Position numbers and translations under genes: made by a program. From a virus: 31,536 nucleotides of DNA. The stretch's first letter is position 1, and each line of letters starts with the position of its first letter. Under the pieces are notes generated by a model. The model searched no databases. It saw only the letters and a program-made list of their open reading frames with translations, and was not told where the DNA came from. The stretch covers positions 1 through 31,536 of the IMG/VR virus record IMGVR_UViG_3300044568_000569; one strand, given 5' to 3'. Below, in pieces: positions 7,670 to 14,541 of this stretch.

Positions 7670-8976
7670 TGGCTGTTCCAACAACTAAAGTTTTTATTGG
7701 TTTCGATCTCGCCGCATCTGGTGGAAATCTTTTTACACTTAACGACACTACTAAAGGCAAACTCAATTCTACGTTCGTTCTTGGCGGTGACGTATTAACA
7801 GATGTGACTCAGTTCGTGCAATCGGTTTCTGTAAGTCGCGGCAAGTCGCGTGAACTAGATCGATACACCGCAGGCAACGCATCTGTGACTTTACATAATG
7901 ACACGCGCATCTTTGATCCGTTTAACGCATCAAGCATTTACTATTCGCAGATTTTGCCACGCAAACCAATCGCTATCGAAACAAATGGTGATCGTGTATT
8001 TACAGGGTTCATCGATGATTGGGATTTGACCTACGACATTTCTGGAAAATCATTTGCAAGTGTTTCTGCTGTTGATGGTTTCCTACGTTTATCTGCCGCC
8101 GAACTAGATTCATTCACAGCAACAAGTCAGTTAAGTTCCGACCGCGTAACAGCGATCCTTAACAGACCAGAAGTTGCTTGGCCGATAGCAAACAGAAACA
8201 TTCAAACTGGATTAACAACTTTGCAGGCAGACGTAGTTCCAGAGAACGCCAACGTGTTGCAGTATTTACAACTTGTTGAAACTACTGAGAACGGCAGATT
8301 GTTTATTGATCGATCTGGCGCAGTTACATTTAAGAACCGTTTAACAATTCCACCGCTAACAACAACTGTTACTTTCGCAGATGATGCAACTGCTAATGCA
8401 ATCGGATACTCAAACATTGGCGTTGTCTACGGTTCGGAAAATCTTTATAACCGCGTAACGATTACACGGGCAGGTGGAACGCCGCAGGTTGCCGACTCAT
8501 TAGCATCACAGAACCTTTATGGGGTTTCCGCGTATTCCATTGACGGGGTACTACTAACTACCGACACGGAAGCATTAGCACTTGCCGAATACCTAGTTGG
8601 TTTGTATGACGAACCAGAATTGCGTATCAACTCAATTACCGTAAACCTGCACGATAAGACACCAGCGCAGGTTGATAACCTGTTGAACATCGAGATCGTA
8701 GATGTTGTGAACGTAATCTTTACGCCGAACAAAATCGGAACGCCGATCAATCAGTATGCGATCGTTACAGGAATCAAGAACAACATCGGGATAGATCGCC
8801 ACGAACTGACCTTTGATCTAGGTTCTGTATCTGCGTTCCCATTGATTCTTGATAATCCGATCTATGGCAGACTAGGTGGAGCGTTGCCTGTGTACGATTC
8901 AGCAACTACCGCTTACGATGCAGCACTGATAAACTACGATGGGTCAGAGCAATTTGGCTACGTTCTTGCATACTAA
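7669..8976 (+). CDS. Minor tail protein / distal tail hub (Gp37-like)
   Basis: 435 aa. GTG at 7669 shares its G with the tape measure stop TAG. The early segment VSVSRGKSRELDRYTAGNASVTLHN (about 50-76), followed by FTGFIDDWDLTYD (about 108-120), is typical of hub proteins of the siphophage tail tip, with the first-domain beta-barrel found in T4 gp27-like proteins. Later strands (SAVDGFLRLSAAEL, TENGRLFIDRSGAVTFKNR) also fit the hub fold. It sits directly after the tape measure as expected. No separate distal tail protein gene is seen, so this protein may combine both roles. No enzymatic domain was recognised. Confidence 0.75.
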   Translation: MAVPTTKVFIGFDLAASGGNLFTLNDTTKGKLNSTFVLGGDVLTDVTQFVQSVSVSRGKSRELDRYTAGNASVTLHNDTRIFDPFNASSIYYSQILPRKPIAIETNGDRVFTGFIDDWDLTYDISGKSFASVSAVDGFLRLSAAELDSFTATSQLSSDRVTAILNRPEVAWPIANRNIQTGLTTLQADVVPENANVLQYLQLVETTENGRLFIDRSGAVTFKNRLTIPPLTTTVTFADDATANAIGYSNIGVVYGSENLYNRVTITRAGGTPQVADSLASQNLYGVSAYSIDGVLLTTDTEALALAEYLVGLYDEPELRINSITVNLHDKTPAQVDNLLNIEIVDVVNVIFTPNKIGTPINQYAIVTGIKNNIGIDRHELTFDLGSVSAFPLILDNPIYGRLGGALPVYDSATTAYDAALINYDGSEQFGYVLAY

Positions 8977-8985
8977 GGATTCTTG

Positions 8986-9624
8986 ATGGCAACAAACTTT
9001 CCAACTAGCGTTGATGTATTAACCAACCCTGTTTCTAATGATTCGCTAAATAGCCCTAGTCATTCAGCACAACACGCAAACGCTAATGATGCTATTGAAG
9101 CCATTGAAGATTACTTGCTTAACGGTGGTCAAGGATTAACATTTGTAAATTCTCTTACGTGGGCAAGTGGTACAACTAGCGCAAGTATTGACAATGTATT
9201 CAGCAGTAAATTTAATCACTATCGTTTGATTCTTAATAATCAAGGTGGCGGAACTGCTGACAGTTCATTTTTTAGAATTAACTTCAGAGCATCAGGTAGT
9301 GATTTAACAGGTAATCATTTTGGCAGGTTCAAGCATATATTCGATGACGCTACTTCTTGGGGAAACAATGTGCTTACGACAGGAAACTTTAGTATGTTCC
9401 CTGTTTATACAAGTTCTGGCTCAAGCGTGATCTCAAGTATAGATTTGACAAATCCTTCAAGCACTGCATCGCCAAAAGTTTTCACTGGTACAGGATTTAG
9501 AAATCTTTTCATTACCATTGGTGGGGGACAATGGGATACAACTACGGCAGCCGATGGATTTAAGATCACGGTTGCATCTGGAACTTTAGGCGCAGGAAGT
9601 GTGAGAATTTATGGCTACAAATAA
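8986..9624 (+). CDS. Tail fibre / receptor-binding-like protein, copy A
   Basis: 212 aa; ATG 8986 is chosen over TTG 8983 because AAGGA (8974-8978) is well spaced. The N-terminus MATNFPTSVDVLTNP with SPSHSAQHANANDAIEAIE is a common tail-attachment start in phage fibre proteins. The rest is Gly/Ser/Thr-rich beta sandwich (NSLTWASGTTSASIDNVFSS, FNHYRLILNNQG) ending GAGSVRIYGYK. The last two thirds are paralogous to the protein of 9864 (shared pattern: S-I-D/L-N-N-V-F-T/S-S-x-F-x-H-Y near the start of the sandwich and R-I/V-Y-G-Y at the end). It overlaps the next small gene by 14 nt. Probably binds a host surface glycan. Confidence 0.75.
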   Translation: MATNFPTSVDVLTNPVSNDSLNSPSHSAQHANANDAIEAIEDYLLNGGQGLTFVNSLTWASGTTSASIDNVFSSKFNHYRLILNNQGGGTADSSFFRINFRASGSDLTGNHFGRFKHIFDDATSWGNNVLTTGNFSMFPVYTSSGSSVISSIDLTNPSSTASPKVFTGTGFRNLFITIGGGQWDTTTAADGFKITVASGTLGAGSVRIYGYK

Positions 9625-9832
9625 TTACGGAATAGTTGTTGAAATGGATGCTGCAACTAATACGATCACAGAACGCAACCTTACTTTGCAAGAAATTGCT
9701 GAACTTAAAAAACTTGATTTAGAAGATCAGGCAGTTAAGGCAGAAGCACAAGCCAAAGCCGATGCCCGTGAATCTGCCCTTGCAAAACTCGCTGCTCTTG
9801 GTTTAACCCAAGATGAAATCAACGCGCTGTAA
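9611..9832 (+). CDS. Small tail-fibre-associated protein, copy A
   Basis: 73 aa. Starts inside the end of the fibre gene. The N-terminal half is beta-like (NNYGIVVEMDAATNTITERN), then a long helix, and it ends ARESALAKLAALGLTQDEINAL. Its paralogue at 10571 has nearly the same tail, ARESALAKLAALGLTADEVAAL. The tail ESALAKLAALGLT.DE...L recurs in small proteins near phage fibres. A chaperone or fibre-assembly role is an inference from being paired with each fibre gene. Confidence 0.65.
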   Translation: MATNNYGIVVEMDAATNTITERNLTLQEIAELKKLDLEDQAVKAEAQAKADARESALAKLAALGLTQDEINAL

Positions 9833-9835
9833 ACT
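9830..9835 (+). promoter_or_regulatory. Possible -10 box overlapping a stop codon
   Basis: TAAACT, in which the TAA is the stop of the 73-aa gene. The same CTGTAAACT context ends the second copy of the small gene at 10781. Here the next gene starts 29 nt downstream with a ribosome site, so the mRNA would have a short leader. No -35 box is clear. Confidence 0.3.
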
Positions 9836-9863
9836 AACAATAGAACTTTAGGAGTAAAACAAA

Positions 9864-10571
9864 ATGGCAGGCTTAGGCAGAAAAGTATTCACCGCTGGTG
9901 ATGTTCTTACGGCTAGTGATGTTCAGAACTACTTGATGGATCAAACGGTTATGAACTTTGCAGGAACTGCTGCACGTTCATCTGCTATTGCTACACCTAC
10001 AACAGGTATGACTACCTACATTGGCACAACTGGTACTGCAACTATTCCACAAATTGAAACTTACACAGGTTCAGCGTGGCAGACACCTTATGGTTTGACT
10101 TTGGTTGCGAGTGCCACATTTAGCGCAACAACAACTATTTCACTAAACAATGTTTTCACTTCTGCTTTTCAGCATTACGTTGTTATGTACGACAACACCT
10201 CTGGAACTGGAAATACATATCTAAGATTACGCCAATCAGGTTCTGATGATTCTTTAAGCACTTATGAATATGCTGTGTTTTCTATTTACAGTGCGCCAGG
10301 TTCTGGAGTAAATCAGTATTCTGGAAATGGAAACATTTTTGAATTAAATCAAACATTTAACGCAACTCAAATTTATTTATACAATCCCCAACTTGCTGTT
10401 AATACAAGAATTCATTTCAATTCTGCAACTAACTATTCAACAAGTGGTGCTGGTGCGCAACTTGGTGGTGGAGTTAAAAAAGATACAAAACAATATGACG
10501 GAATGACTTTATTTAGTGGTTCTGGAAACTTTGCAGGCACGATTCGCGTCTACGGATATAGGAACTCATAA
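9864..10571 (+). CDS. Tail fibre / receptor-binding-like protein, copy B
   Basis: 235 aa; ATG 9864 behind TTTAGGAGTAAAAC. The N-terminus KVFTAGDVLTASDVQNYLMD followed by QTVMNFAGTAARSSAIATP is the tail-attachment segment seen in many actinophage minor tail proteins. A linker with TYIGTTGTATIPQIETYTGSAW joins it to a beta-sandwich domain (about 80-235) that is paralogous to the one in 8986, ending FAGTIRVYGYRNS. Its different N-terminus and similar C-terminal domain suggest that one binding domain has been put on two attachment modules. It overlaps the next small gene by 1 nt. Confidence 0.75.
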   Translation: MAGLGRKVFTAGDVLTASDVQNYLMDQTVMNFAGTAARSSAIATPTTGMTTYIGTTGTATIPQIETYTGSAWQTPYGLTLVASATFSATTTISLNNVFTSAFQHYVVMYDNTSGTGNTYLRLRQSGSDDSLSTYEYAVFSIYSAPGSGVNQYSGNGNIFELNQTFNATQIYLYNPQLAVNTRIHFNSATNYSTSGAGAQLGGGVKKDTKQYDGMTLFSGSGNFAGTIRVYGYRNS

Positions 10572-10786
10572 TGGCTGAAACATTGAAAGTAATAATTGTT
10601 GATGGCGCAACAGGTGAAATAAGAGAACGCCCACTGACAGCAGATGAAATTGCTGAACGTGTAGCAATTCAAGAAGGCTATGAAGCACGTCAAACAGAAG
10701 CAGACGCCAAAGTTGCAGCGCGTGAATCTGCACTTGCTAAGTTGGCTGCACTTGGTTTAACAGCCGATGAAGTTGCAGCCCTGTAA
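10571..10786 (+). CDS. Small tail-fibre-associated protein, copy B
   Basis: 71 aa, starting in TAATG with the fibre stop. It is a clear paralogue of the 73-aa protein at 9611: beta-like start (LKVIIVDGATGEIRERPLT versus IVVEMDAATNTITERNLT), a helix rich in Ala/Glu, and the shared C-terminus ARESALAKLAALGLT. The DNA of the last about 55 codons is also similar, so the duplication may be fairly recent or under strong constraint. Role as for copy A. Confidence 0.65.
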   Translation: MAETLKVIIVDGATGEIRERPLTADEIAERVAIQEGYEARQTEADAKVAARESALAKLAALGLTADEVAAL

Positions 10787-10789
10787 ACT
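10784..10789 (+). promoter_or_regulatory. -10 box of a likely leaderless holin transcript
   Basis: TAAACT, then exactly 6 nt (GTTCCT), then the ATG at 10796. No Shine-Dalgarno is present between them. The same 6-nt geometry is found at 21064 and 22111. The TAA is also the stop codon of the upstream gene. -35 box not evident. Confidence 0.45.
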
Positions 10790-10795
10790 GTTCCT

Positions 10796-11011
10796 ATGGA
10801 ACAACTACAACTCTGGTTCGCAACATCCCCTATCGCATCTTTCTTGCGCACATTCGGCGCAGGTTTGTTGGGTTGGGTAATCCTTAACGCTAACGATCTA
10901 AACCTGCATCCTGCAATTGCTATCGCGCTGGCATCGTCACTACCCGTACTTGTGTCGTGGCTTAACCCTGCTGATGCGCGCTTTGGTAATGATGTAGGCG
11001 TTGATGAATAA
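10796..11011 (+). CDS. Putative holin
   Basis: 71 aa with two hydrophobic segments, ASFLRTFGAGLLGWVILNA (about 13-31) and IAIALASSLPVLVSWL (about 42-57), and the end NPADARFGNDVGVDE. The LP.LVSWLNPAD.R.G end is characteristic of an actinophage holin family as I recall it. The protein lies directly before the endolysin and overlaps it by 1 nt. It would form membrane holes that release or activate the endolysin. Its ATG has no ribosome site but a -10 box exactly 6 nt upstream, which fits a leaderless mRNA, common in actinobacteria. Confidence 0.8.
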   Translation: MEQLQLWFATSPIASFLRTFGAGLLGWVILNANDLNLHPAIAIALASSLPVLVSWLNPADARFGNDVGVDE

Positions 11012-11436
11012 TGGCTTATCCACTTAAGGCTTGGCATACGACATTCCCATACGGCGTTAAATACAAGAACGGCACAATCCATAAAGGGATTGACGGCAGA
11101 GCCGAAGTTGGCACACCCGTTTACGCATCTGTGTCTGGCGTTGTAGTTCACTCAGGCGTACACAAGTTTCGTAAAGGTTGGGGAACTGCATTTGGAATTC
11201 ACGTCATTGTGGATAACGACAAATTCAAAGATGGTGATGCTGGCCTCTGGGCTGGTTACTGTCACTTGTCTAAGGTTGCAATTGCCGTAGGTCAGAGAGT
11301 TGCAAAAGGTGATCTCGTTGGGTGGTCAGGTAATACAGGGAACAGTACCGCGCCGCATTTACATTTTCAGATTCTTTCAACACGCACTTGGAATCCGCGT
11401 AAGCACGTCAATCCGAAAAGGTGGCTGGAAGCGTGA
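11011..11436 (+). CDS. Endolysin, M23-family peptidase
   Basis: 141 aa. All zinc and catalytic residues of LytM/M23 metallopeptidases are visible: HKGID (H24, D28), GYCHLS (H85) and PHLHF (H116, H118). The preceding strand pattern VGTPVYASVSGVVVHSG and later GQRVAKGDLVGWSGNTG also match the fold. The enzyme should cut peptide cross-bridges of the host cell wall. There is no cell-wall-binding domain and no signal peptide, so export through the holin just upstream is expected. It overlaps both neighbours by 1-4 nt, forming a compact lysis cassette. Confidence 0.92.
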   Translation: MAYPLKAWHTTFPYGVKYKNGTIHKGIDGRAEVGTPVYASVSGVVVHSGVHKFRKGWGTAFGIHVIVDNDKFKDGDAGLWAGYCHLSKVAIAVGQRVAKGDLVGWSGNTGNSTAPHLHFQILSTRTWNPRKHVNPKRWLEA

Positions 11437-11828
11437 GCCAATACATTAGCCGCAAGTCGGATGCAAAATCTAATCCTGCAACGCAAGTTCTCAAGGCTGG
11501 TATCTGGACTGTAATTGAAGCATCAGGCAAGATGCCGTTAGTGCCTACTGAAACAAGTAAGTATGGCGCGTTCTGGTCTGCGTATCTAAACATCGACTCA
11601 CCTAAGGTCGGTGGCGCAACGGAACTAACTATTCGTTGGGTACGCGATCCTGCTGGCATTAATGATTCGACAGGTTACGAAACAAAGCCATTGAAAAAAG
11701 GTGGCACAACTTTCGTAAAAGATACTTGGATGTTTCAAGCGATTAAGGGACAGCCAGTTGTATTTATGGTCAAGGCAAACGGCAAAGCAACTGTTACTAC
11801 CCGCGAAACAAAGTTGGCTATTCCATAA
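11433..11828 (+). CDS. Conserved hypothetical beta-rich protein of the lysis cassette
   Basis: 131 aa. I choose GTG 11433, in the GTGA overlap with the endolysin stop and 6-8 nt behind AAAGGTGG; GTG 11421 is an alternative. The sequence is beta-rich: VLKAGIWTVIEASGKMP at about 20-36, ELTIRWVRDPAGINDSTGYE at about 63-82, and a final strand pair FMVKANGKATVTTRETKL. The W.RDP.GINDSTGYE block recalls proteins next to lysis or tail genes in other actinophages, none with a known function to my knowledge. It may be a virion or lysis accessory protein. Confidence 0.65.
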   Translation: MSQYISRKSDAKSNPATQVLKAGIWTVIEASGKMPLVPTETSKYGAFWSAYLNIDSPKVGGATELTIRWVRDPAGINDSTGYETKPLKKGGTTFVKDTWMFQAIKGQPVVFMVKANGKATVTTRETKLAIP

Positions 11829-12109
11829 TGTCTATTCTTGTTATTGCGCAATACGCTGCCGCAATTGCAACGATCGCTGGAACGGTTGGACTGTTCATAA
11901 AGTGGGCAGTTGTAAAGCCGATCAAAATTTATATCGATCAGGCAACGTACCCAATTCACCCCGAATCAAATGGTGGTCGATCTCTCGCAGATGTTGCGAA
12001 TACGGTTAATCGAATTGAATCAAAACTAAACGATGTAGATGATCGTTTAATTGCAGTAGAAAATCTTGTAACAAAACCCGCGACACGCGCAAAAAAACAA
12101 CAGGCTTAA
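11828..12109 (+). CDS. Small membrane protein, possible second holin/antiholin
   Basis: 93 aa, ATG overlapping the upstream stop by 1 nt. One transmembrane helix at the N-terminus (LVIAQYAAAIATIAGTVGLFIKW, about 4-26), then VVKPIKIYIDQATYPIHPES, SNGGRSLADV, and a helical/coiled C-terminus with NRIESKLNDVDDRLIAVENL. The 'KPI..YI...TYPI.P..NGGRSL.D' pattern is widespread in actinophage membrane proteins of the lysis region. The topology (single N-terminal TM, cytoplasmic coiled coil) would fit a holin partner or pinholin regulator; function not proven. Confidence 0.7.
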   Translation: MSILVIAQYAAAIATIAGTVGLFIKWAVVKPIKIYIDQATYPIHPESNGGRSLADVANTVNRIESKLNDVDDRLIAVENLVTKPATRAKKQQA

Positions 12110-12122
12110 TCTCTGTATAACC

Positions 12123-12146
12123 TAGACTGATCCTGATGAAAGGTGG
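12123..12146 (+). promoter_or_regulatory. Possible promoter -10 box and ribosome site before 12152
   Basis: TAGACT at 12123-12128 would start transcription near 12135. GAAAGGTGG (12138-12146) follows as ribosome site for GTG 12152. An ATG at 12136 could only give a 10-residue peptide. The same TAGACT hexamer is used at 21064. Confidence 0.4.
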
Positions 12147-12151
12147 TCTTT

Positions 12152-12394
12152 GTGTCCCTGCTAAATGACCTCACTACGATCCGCGAACATAAGAACGAAT
12201 GCTCAGTTGGCAAGTTACTAAAGTCTTTGCCCGATAAAGAATCAGAAGCATTGCTCAAAGTTATTGATAACAAACAAACTTCAATGACAATGCTTTCCCG
12301 TGTCCTACTTACGCACGGTCACGATATAAGCCGTAAAACCCTCACCCGCCATAGACTGCGTGGCCAAAAAGAAATCGGATGTGTTTGCCCGTGA
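12152..12394 (+). CDS. Small HTH-like DNA-binding protein
   Basis: 80 aa from GTG 12152, preferred over GTG 12143 because AAAGGTGG lies just upstream. Sequence LLNDLTTIREHKNECSVGKL, then LLKVIDNKQTSMTMLSRVLL and DISRKTLTRHRLRGQ: the middle 'kqTSMTMLSRVLLTHGHDISRKTLTRHR' fits a helix-turn-helix, followed by a short C-terminus with CVCP. I recall similar small proteins paired with the phosphoesterase in actinophages. It overlaps the phosphoesterase by 4 nt (GTGA), so the pair is likely co-translated. It could recruit the phosphoesterase to DNA, or regulate transcription. Confidence 0.7.
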   Translation: MSLLNDLTTIREHKNECSVGKLLKSLPDKESEALLKVIDNKQTSMTMLSRVLLTHGHDISRKTLTRHRLRGQKEIGCVCP

Positions 12395-13569
12395 CGTTAA
12401 AAGATGATCTTTCCGCGTTAGGTGACGATGCTCAACGTAAGCGAATTGCAAAGGACATTCCTAAAGGATGGGAGCCAGCAATTGAATACGATGCTAATGG
12501 CGGCACTCTAACCTCAGTCCCACGAACGGCGGGGGATGAACCCGATCACGCCGAACTATTAGCAGAGTTTGAACTAGATCCCGCTAAGTGGCGCATAACG
12601 GGTTTACGCCGTAGTAAGTGGCAGCGGTGGGATGGCGAATGGCTTGAGAGTTTTCGGGCAACCTTTACCCCGCAAAGTGCCGCGGGTGTTATACCGATTG
12701 ACGATCTGCTGGCGGTAGTTAGTAAGTGGAAACCTAAGAATGCCCCTAGAAAGCCCGTAGAGGCAGCCTCAGGGGGTTTTGCATACGTTGTGGTACTAGC
12801 AGACACCCAGTTTGGAAAGATCGATGGCGGGGGTTCTGAGGCCATTATTGAGAATGTATTACAAAAGATTGAAGAGGCCGTCAAGCGACTAAAAGAACTT
12901 AAAAAGAATGGCAGGCAAATCGATGAGATTTATTTGCCGCAATTAGGTGACTGTATCGAGGGGATGAACAGTCAAGGCGGAAAGCATATTTGGCGAACTG
13001 ATCTTGATCTAACTTCCCAGATTCGGGTTTACCGCAGATTGCTTTTGCATATGGTTAAAAGTTTTGCGCCGTATGCGTCACGCGTTGTCGTGCCTTGCGT
13101 TCCTGGCAACCACGATGAAGCAGTACGTGTTGGCAATTCTATGGCTACTACTTACACGGATTCATTTGCGTTAGATGCGGCCTCAGCCGTATCAGATGCG
13201 CTTGCGGATCATCCCGATTATCAGCACGTTAGTTTTACATTTCCAAAGTACGACACGTTGACAGTCACGTTAGATATTTGCGGAACTGTTGTTGGGTTAG
13301 CGCACGGACACCAATGCCGCGGCAAGGCAATTGACTGGTGGAAAAATATGGCGCACGGTCAGCAAGATATCGGCGAGGCAACTTTGTTGTTAACTGGTCA
13401 CTATCATCATTTGCGCATTGAGCAGTCAGGTCGCAAGACTTGGATGCAAGCACCAGCACTTGACGGTGGATCAACTTGGTTCGAGAATTCAACTGGGCAG
13501 GCTGCACCCGCAGGGATGCTTACGCTGTTAGTTGGAAAAGGATGGTGGCAAGATGTTGCAATCTTGTGA
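12391..13569 (+). CDS. Calcineurin-like metallophosphoesterase
   Basis: 392 aa from GTG 12391 in the GTGA overlap; ATG 12379 in the same frame is an alternative. Residues 1-130 form an unrecognised, actinophage-type N-terminal region (KDIPKGWEPAIEYDANGG, WRITGLRRSKWQRWDGEW). The metal-binding motifs follow: VVLADTQFG (D138, Q140), QLGDCIEG (G186-D187), PGNHDEA (239-243), LAHGHQ (305-307) and TGHYHH (336-340), the pattern of the Mre11/SbcD-containing superfamily. The substrate could be DNA or a nucleotide. Position between lysis and early genes gives no more detail. Sometimes similar proteins are annotated as recombination nucleases. Confidence 0.85.
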   Translation: MTLKDDLSALGDDAQRKRIAKDIPKGWEPAIEYDANGGTLTSVPRTAGDEPDHAELLAEFELDPAKWRITGLRRSKWQRWDGEWLESFRATFTPQSAAGVIPIDDLLAVVSKWKPKNAPRKPVEAASGGFAYVVVLADTQFGKIDGGGSEAIIENVLQKIEEAVKRLKELKKNGRQIDEIYLPQLGDCIEGMNSQGGKHIWRTDLDLTSQIRVYRRLLLHMVKSFAPYASRVVVPCVPGNHDEAVRVGNSMATTYTDSFALDAASAVSDALADHPDYQHVSFTFPKYDTLTVTLDICGTVVGLAHGHQCRGKAIDWWKNMAHGQQDIGEATLLLTGHYHHLRIEQSGRKTWMQAPALDGGSTWFENSTGQAAPAGMLTLLVGKGWWQDVAIL

Positions 13570-13654
13570 ACACGAATGGGTAGAGATTCGTTTTGCAACT
13601 TATTCGACAGTTGAATGTCGGAACTGTTATGAGGTGAGAGAAATTGACAAGTGA
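13553..13654 (+). CDS. 33-aa zinc-ribbon-like micro-protein
   Basis: ATG 13553 with GAAAAGGATGG upstream, overlapping the phosphoesterase end by 17 nt and the next gene by 11 nt. The product has the pattern C5-E-H7-E-W ... C22-R-N-C25-Y-E, that is CxH at the front and CxxC at the back, which could bind one zinc ion. The same C-x-H-x-E-W...C-x-x-C pattern appears as an N-terminal extension of the WhiB protein at 16329. Short, but with the right spacing, start and motif. Confidence 0.5.
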   Translation: MLQSCEHEWVEIRFATYSTVECRNCYEVREIDK

Positions 13655-13865
13655 GGAATTAGCCAACCAAGTTTCTGAGTGTGTCGAATCTTTGCGCAGT
13701 CGGATTCTTGGAACTGGCAACGAACAATATTCAAACGGTGATCAGCAATCGATCGAAACAAAGTCAGGCGCGTTAATCGTTAAAGAAACAATTGAAGAGA
13801 TCGATGATGCGATTGTGTATCTGGCGCATTTGCGCGCTAGACTTTCAAGACTTGCGCAACTTTAG
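13644..13865 (+). CDS. Small helical protein, MazG/pyrophosphohydrolase-like pattern
   Basis: 73 aa from TTG 13644, the only start available, 7 nt behind GAGGTGAGAG. The layout is helix (EELANQVSECVESLRSRIL), the segment GTGNEQYSNGDQQSIETK, and a second helix IVKETIEEIDDAIVYLAHLR. The EEIDDAIVYL pattern recalls the metal-binding helices of MazG-like or all-alpha nucleotide pyrophosphohydrolases, with the first acid pair partly absent. Similar 'GxGxxQY..g...E......EEi.D...Y...' phage proteins are known to me without assay data. It is the last gene before the terminator. Confidence 0.55.
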   Translation: MTSEELANQVSECVESLRSRILGTGNEQYSNGDQQSIETKSGALIVKETIEEIDDAIVYLAHLRARLSRLAQL

Positions 13866-13883
13866 GCGATCCCTAAAACCGTG

Positions 13884-13923
13884 AACCCACCGCTTAATCC
13901 TTTGTGCGGTGGGTTTACTTTTG
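13884..13923 (+). terminator. Intrinsic terminator after the phosphoesterase unit
   Basis: A 10-bp stem AACCCACCGC (13884-13893) with GCGGTGGGTT (13906-13915) around a 12-nt loop, followed by TACTTTTG. It closes the late/lysis direction before the promoter at 13970. The pure T-run is short, so efficiency may be moderate. Confidence 0.85.
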
Positions 13924-13969
13924 CCGAAAAACCCTTTATTGACTAGGTAAATTAGTTGTGCGAATCCGC

Positions 13970-13999
13970 TGGACAACTGTTATACATACACCCTATTAT
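13970..13999 (+). promoter_or_regulatory. Promoter of the early operon, copy 2 of a duplicated element
   Basis: TGGACA (13970-13975), 18-nt spacer, TATTAT (13994-13999). The spacer is nearly the same as that of 2141-2170, including TGTTATACATACACC, although the flanks differ. It stands between a strong terminator and the start of a gene train that runs to about 21066, so it is probably the main early promoter. Confidence 0.75.
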
Positions 14000-14008
14000 G
14001 AATCTATC

Positions 14009-14036
14009 GCGGAAAAATCCGCTAGGACATAGGAGC
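14009..14036 (+). promoter_or_regulatory. 5' leader hairpin and ribosome site, copy 2
   Basis: GCGGA-AAAA-TCCGC (14009-14022) then TAGGACATAGGAGCAAG. Compared with 2183-2194 the stem has one extra A-T pair and another loop, so pairing is kept while sequence changes. It would start near nucleotide +4 of the mRNA predicted from the promoter above. Confidence 0.55.
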
Positions 14037-14041
14037 AAGCA

Positions 14042-14242
14042 ATGGGAACAACATTCAACATCGGGGACATTCTAAAGGCAAATGTTAAGGCACAAGGAAT
14101 GGTCGAAGGCAGACTGTACACAGTTGATAGCATCACAAGCGAAGTTCTACCGTTTGGAACTTTCGTTCGTTACGTTCTGCGCGATGGTTCGAAACTAATA
14201 ACAGTTGGCAACGCACACTTCCTACTAAGCAAGGTTGGTTAA
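14042..14242 (+). CDS. Hypothetical protein, SH3-like pattern
   Basis: 66 aa, first gene of the early operon, ATG behind AGGAGCAAGCA. Short beta strands (FNIGDILKANVKAQGMVEGR, LYTVDSITSE, FVRYVLRDGSKLITVGNAHF) suggest a small SH3-like or KOW-like barrel, the fold of many phage host-takeover proteins and of proteins that set 'token' binding. There is no catalytic motif. I do not recognise a family. Strong leader and first position suggest early, high expression. Confidence 0.7.
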   Translation: MGTTFNIGDILKANVKAQGMVEGRLYTVDSITSEVLPFGTFVRYVLRDGSKLITVGNAHFLLSKVG

Positions 14243-14247
14243 TCACA

Positions 14248-14541
14248 ATGTTCAAAACAATCGCAGATGTAAAAAAAGCAAACAAGGAATTAGGTCAGCA
14301 TTTCTTTAGCAAGGACACACTAGCCTTTTTCGGTTCGAATGTTTACGCAGGTTTATACACAGTCGCAGGTCGGCAGTTCTTTATAACCAGCGAGGACAAC
14401 TTTAATCGCACCGAACGTGGCTACACGATCCGCGAAGCAATGCCAGACGGTTCAATCGAAACACTTGGGGAGTTCTTGCAATACGCAACAAAAGAACAAG
14501 CGATATTCGCAATCCCATTTCAGATGGTAGGGCAGTCATAA
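14248..14541 (+). CDS. Conserved phage hypothetical protein
   Basis: 97 aa. The pattern VKKANKELGQHFFSKDTLAF, FFGSNV.AGLY, RQFFITSEDNF, then YTIREAMPDGSIETLGEF matches a family I recall from many unrelated phages ('..HFF...tmrfF.s.i..g.y....FvTSE......r.YtiR......g.i...geF'). These proteins have no assigned function. It lies 5 nt after the previous stop and overlaps the next gene by 1 nt. Confidence 0.75.
   Translation: MFKTIADVKKANKELGQHFFSKDTLAFFGSNVYAGLYTVAGRQFFITSEDNFNRTERGYTIREAMPDGSIETLGEFLQYATKEQAIFAIPFQMVGQS

Noticed and set aside
12136-12168. 10-residue leader peptide before the HTH-like gene
   Set aside because: ATG 12136 lies near the predicted transcript start, but the frame is only 10 codons with no attenuator hairpin behind it; likely chance.
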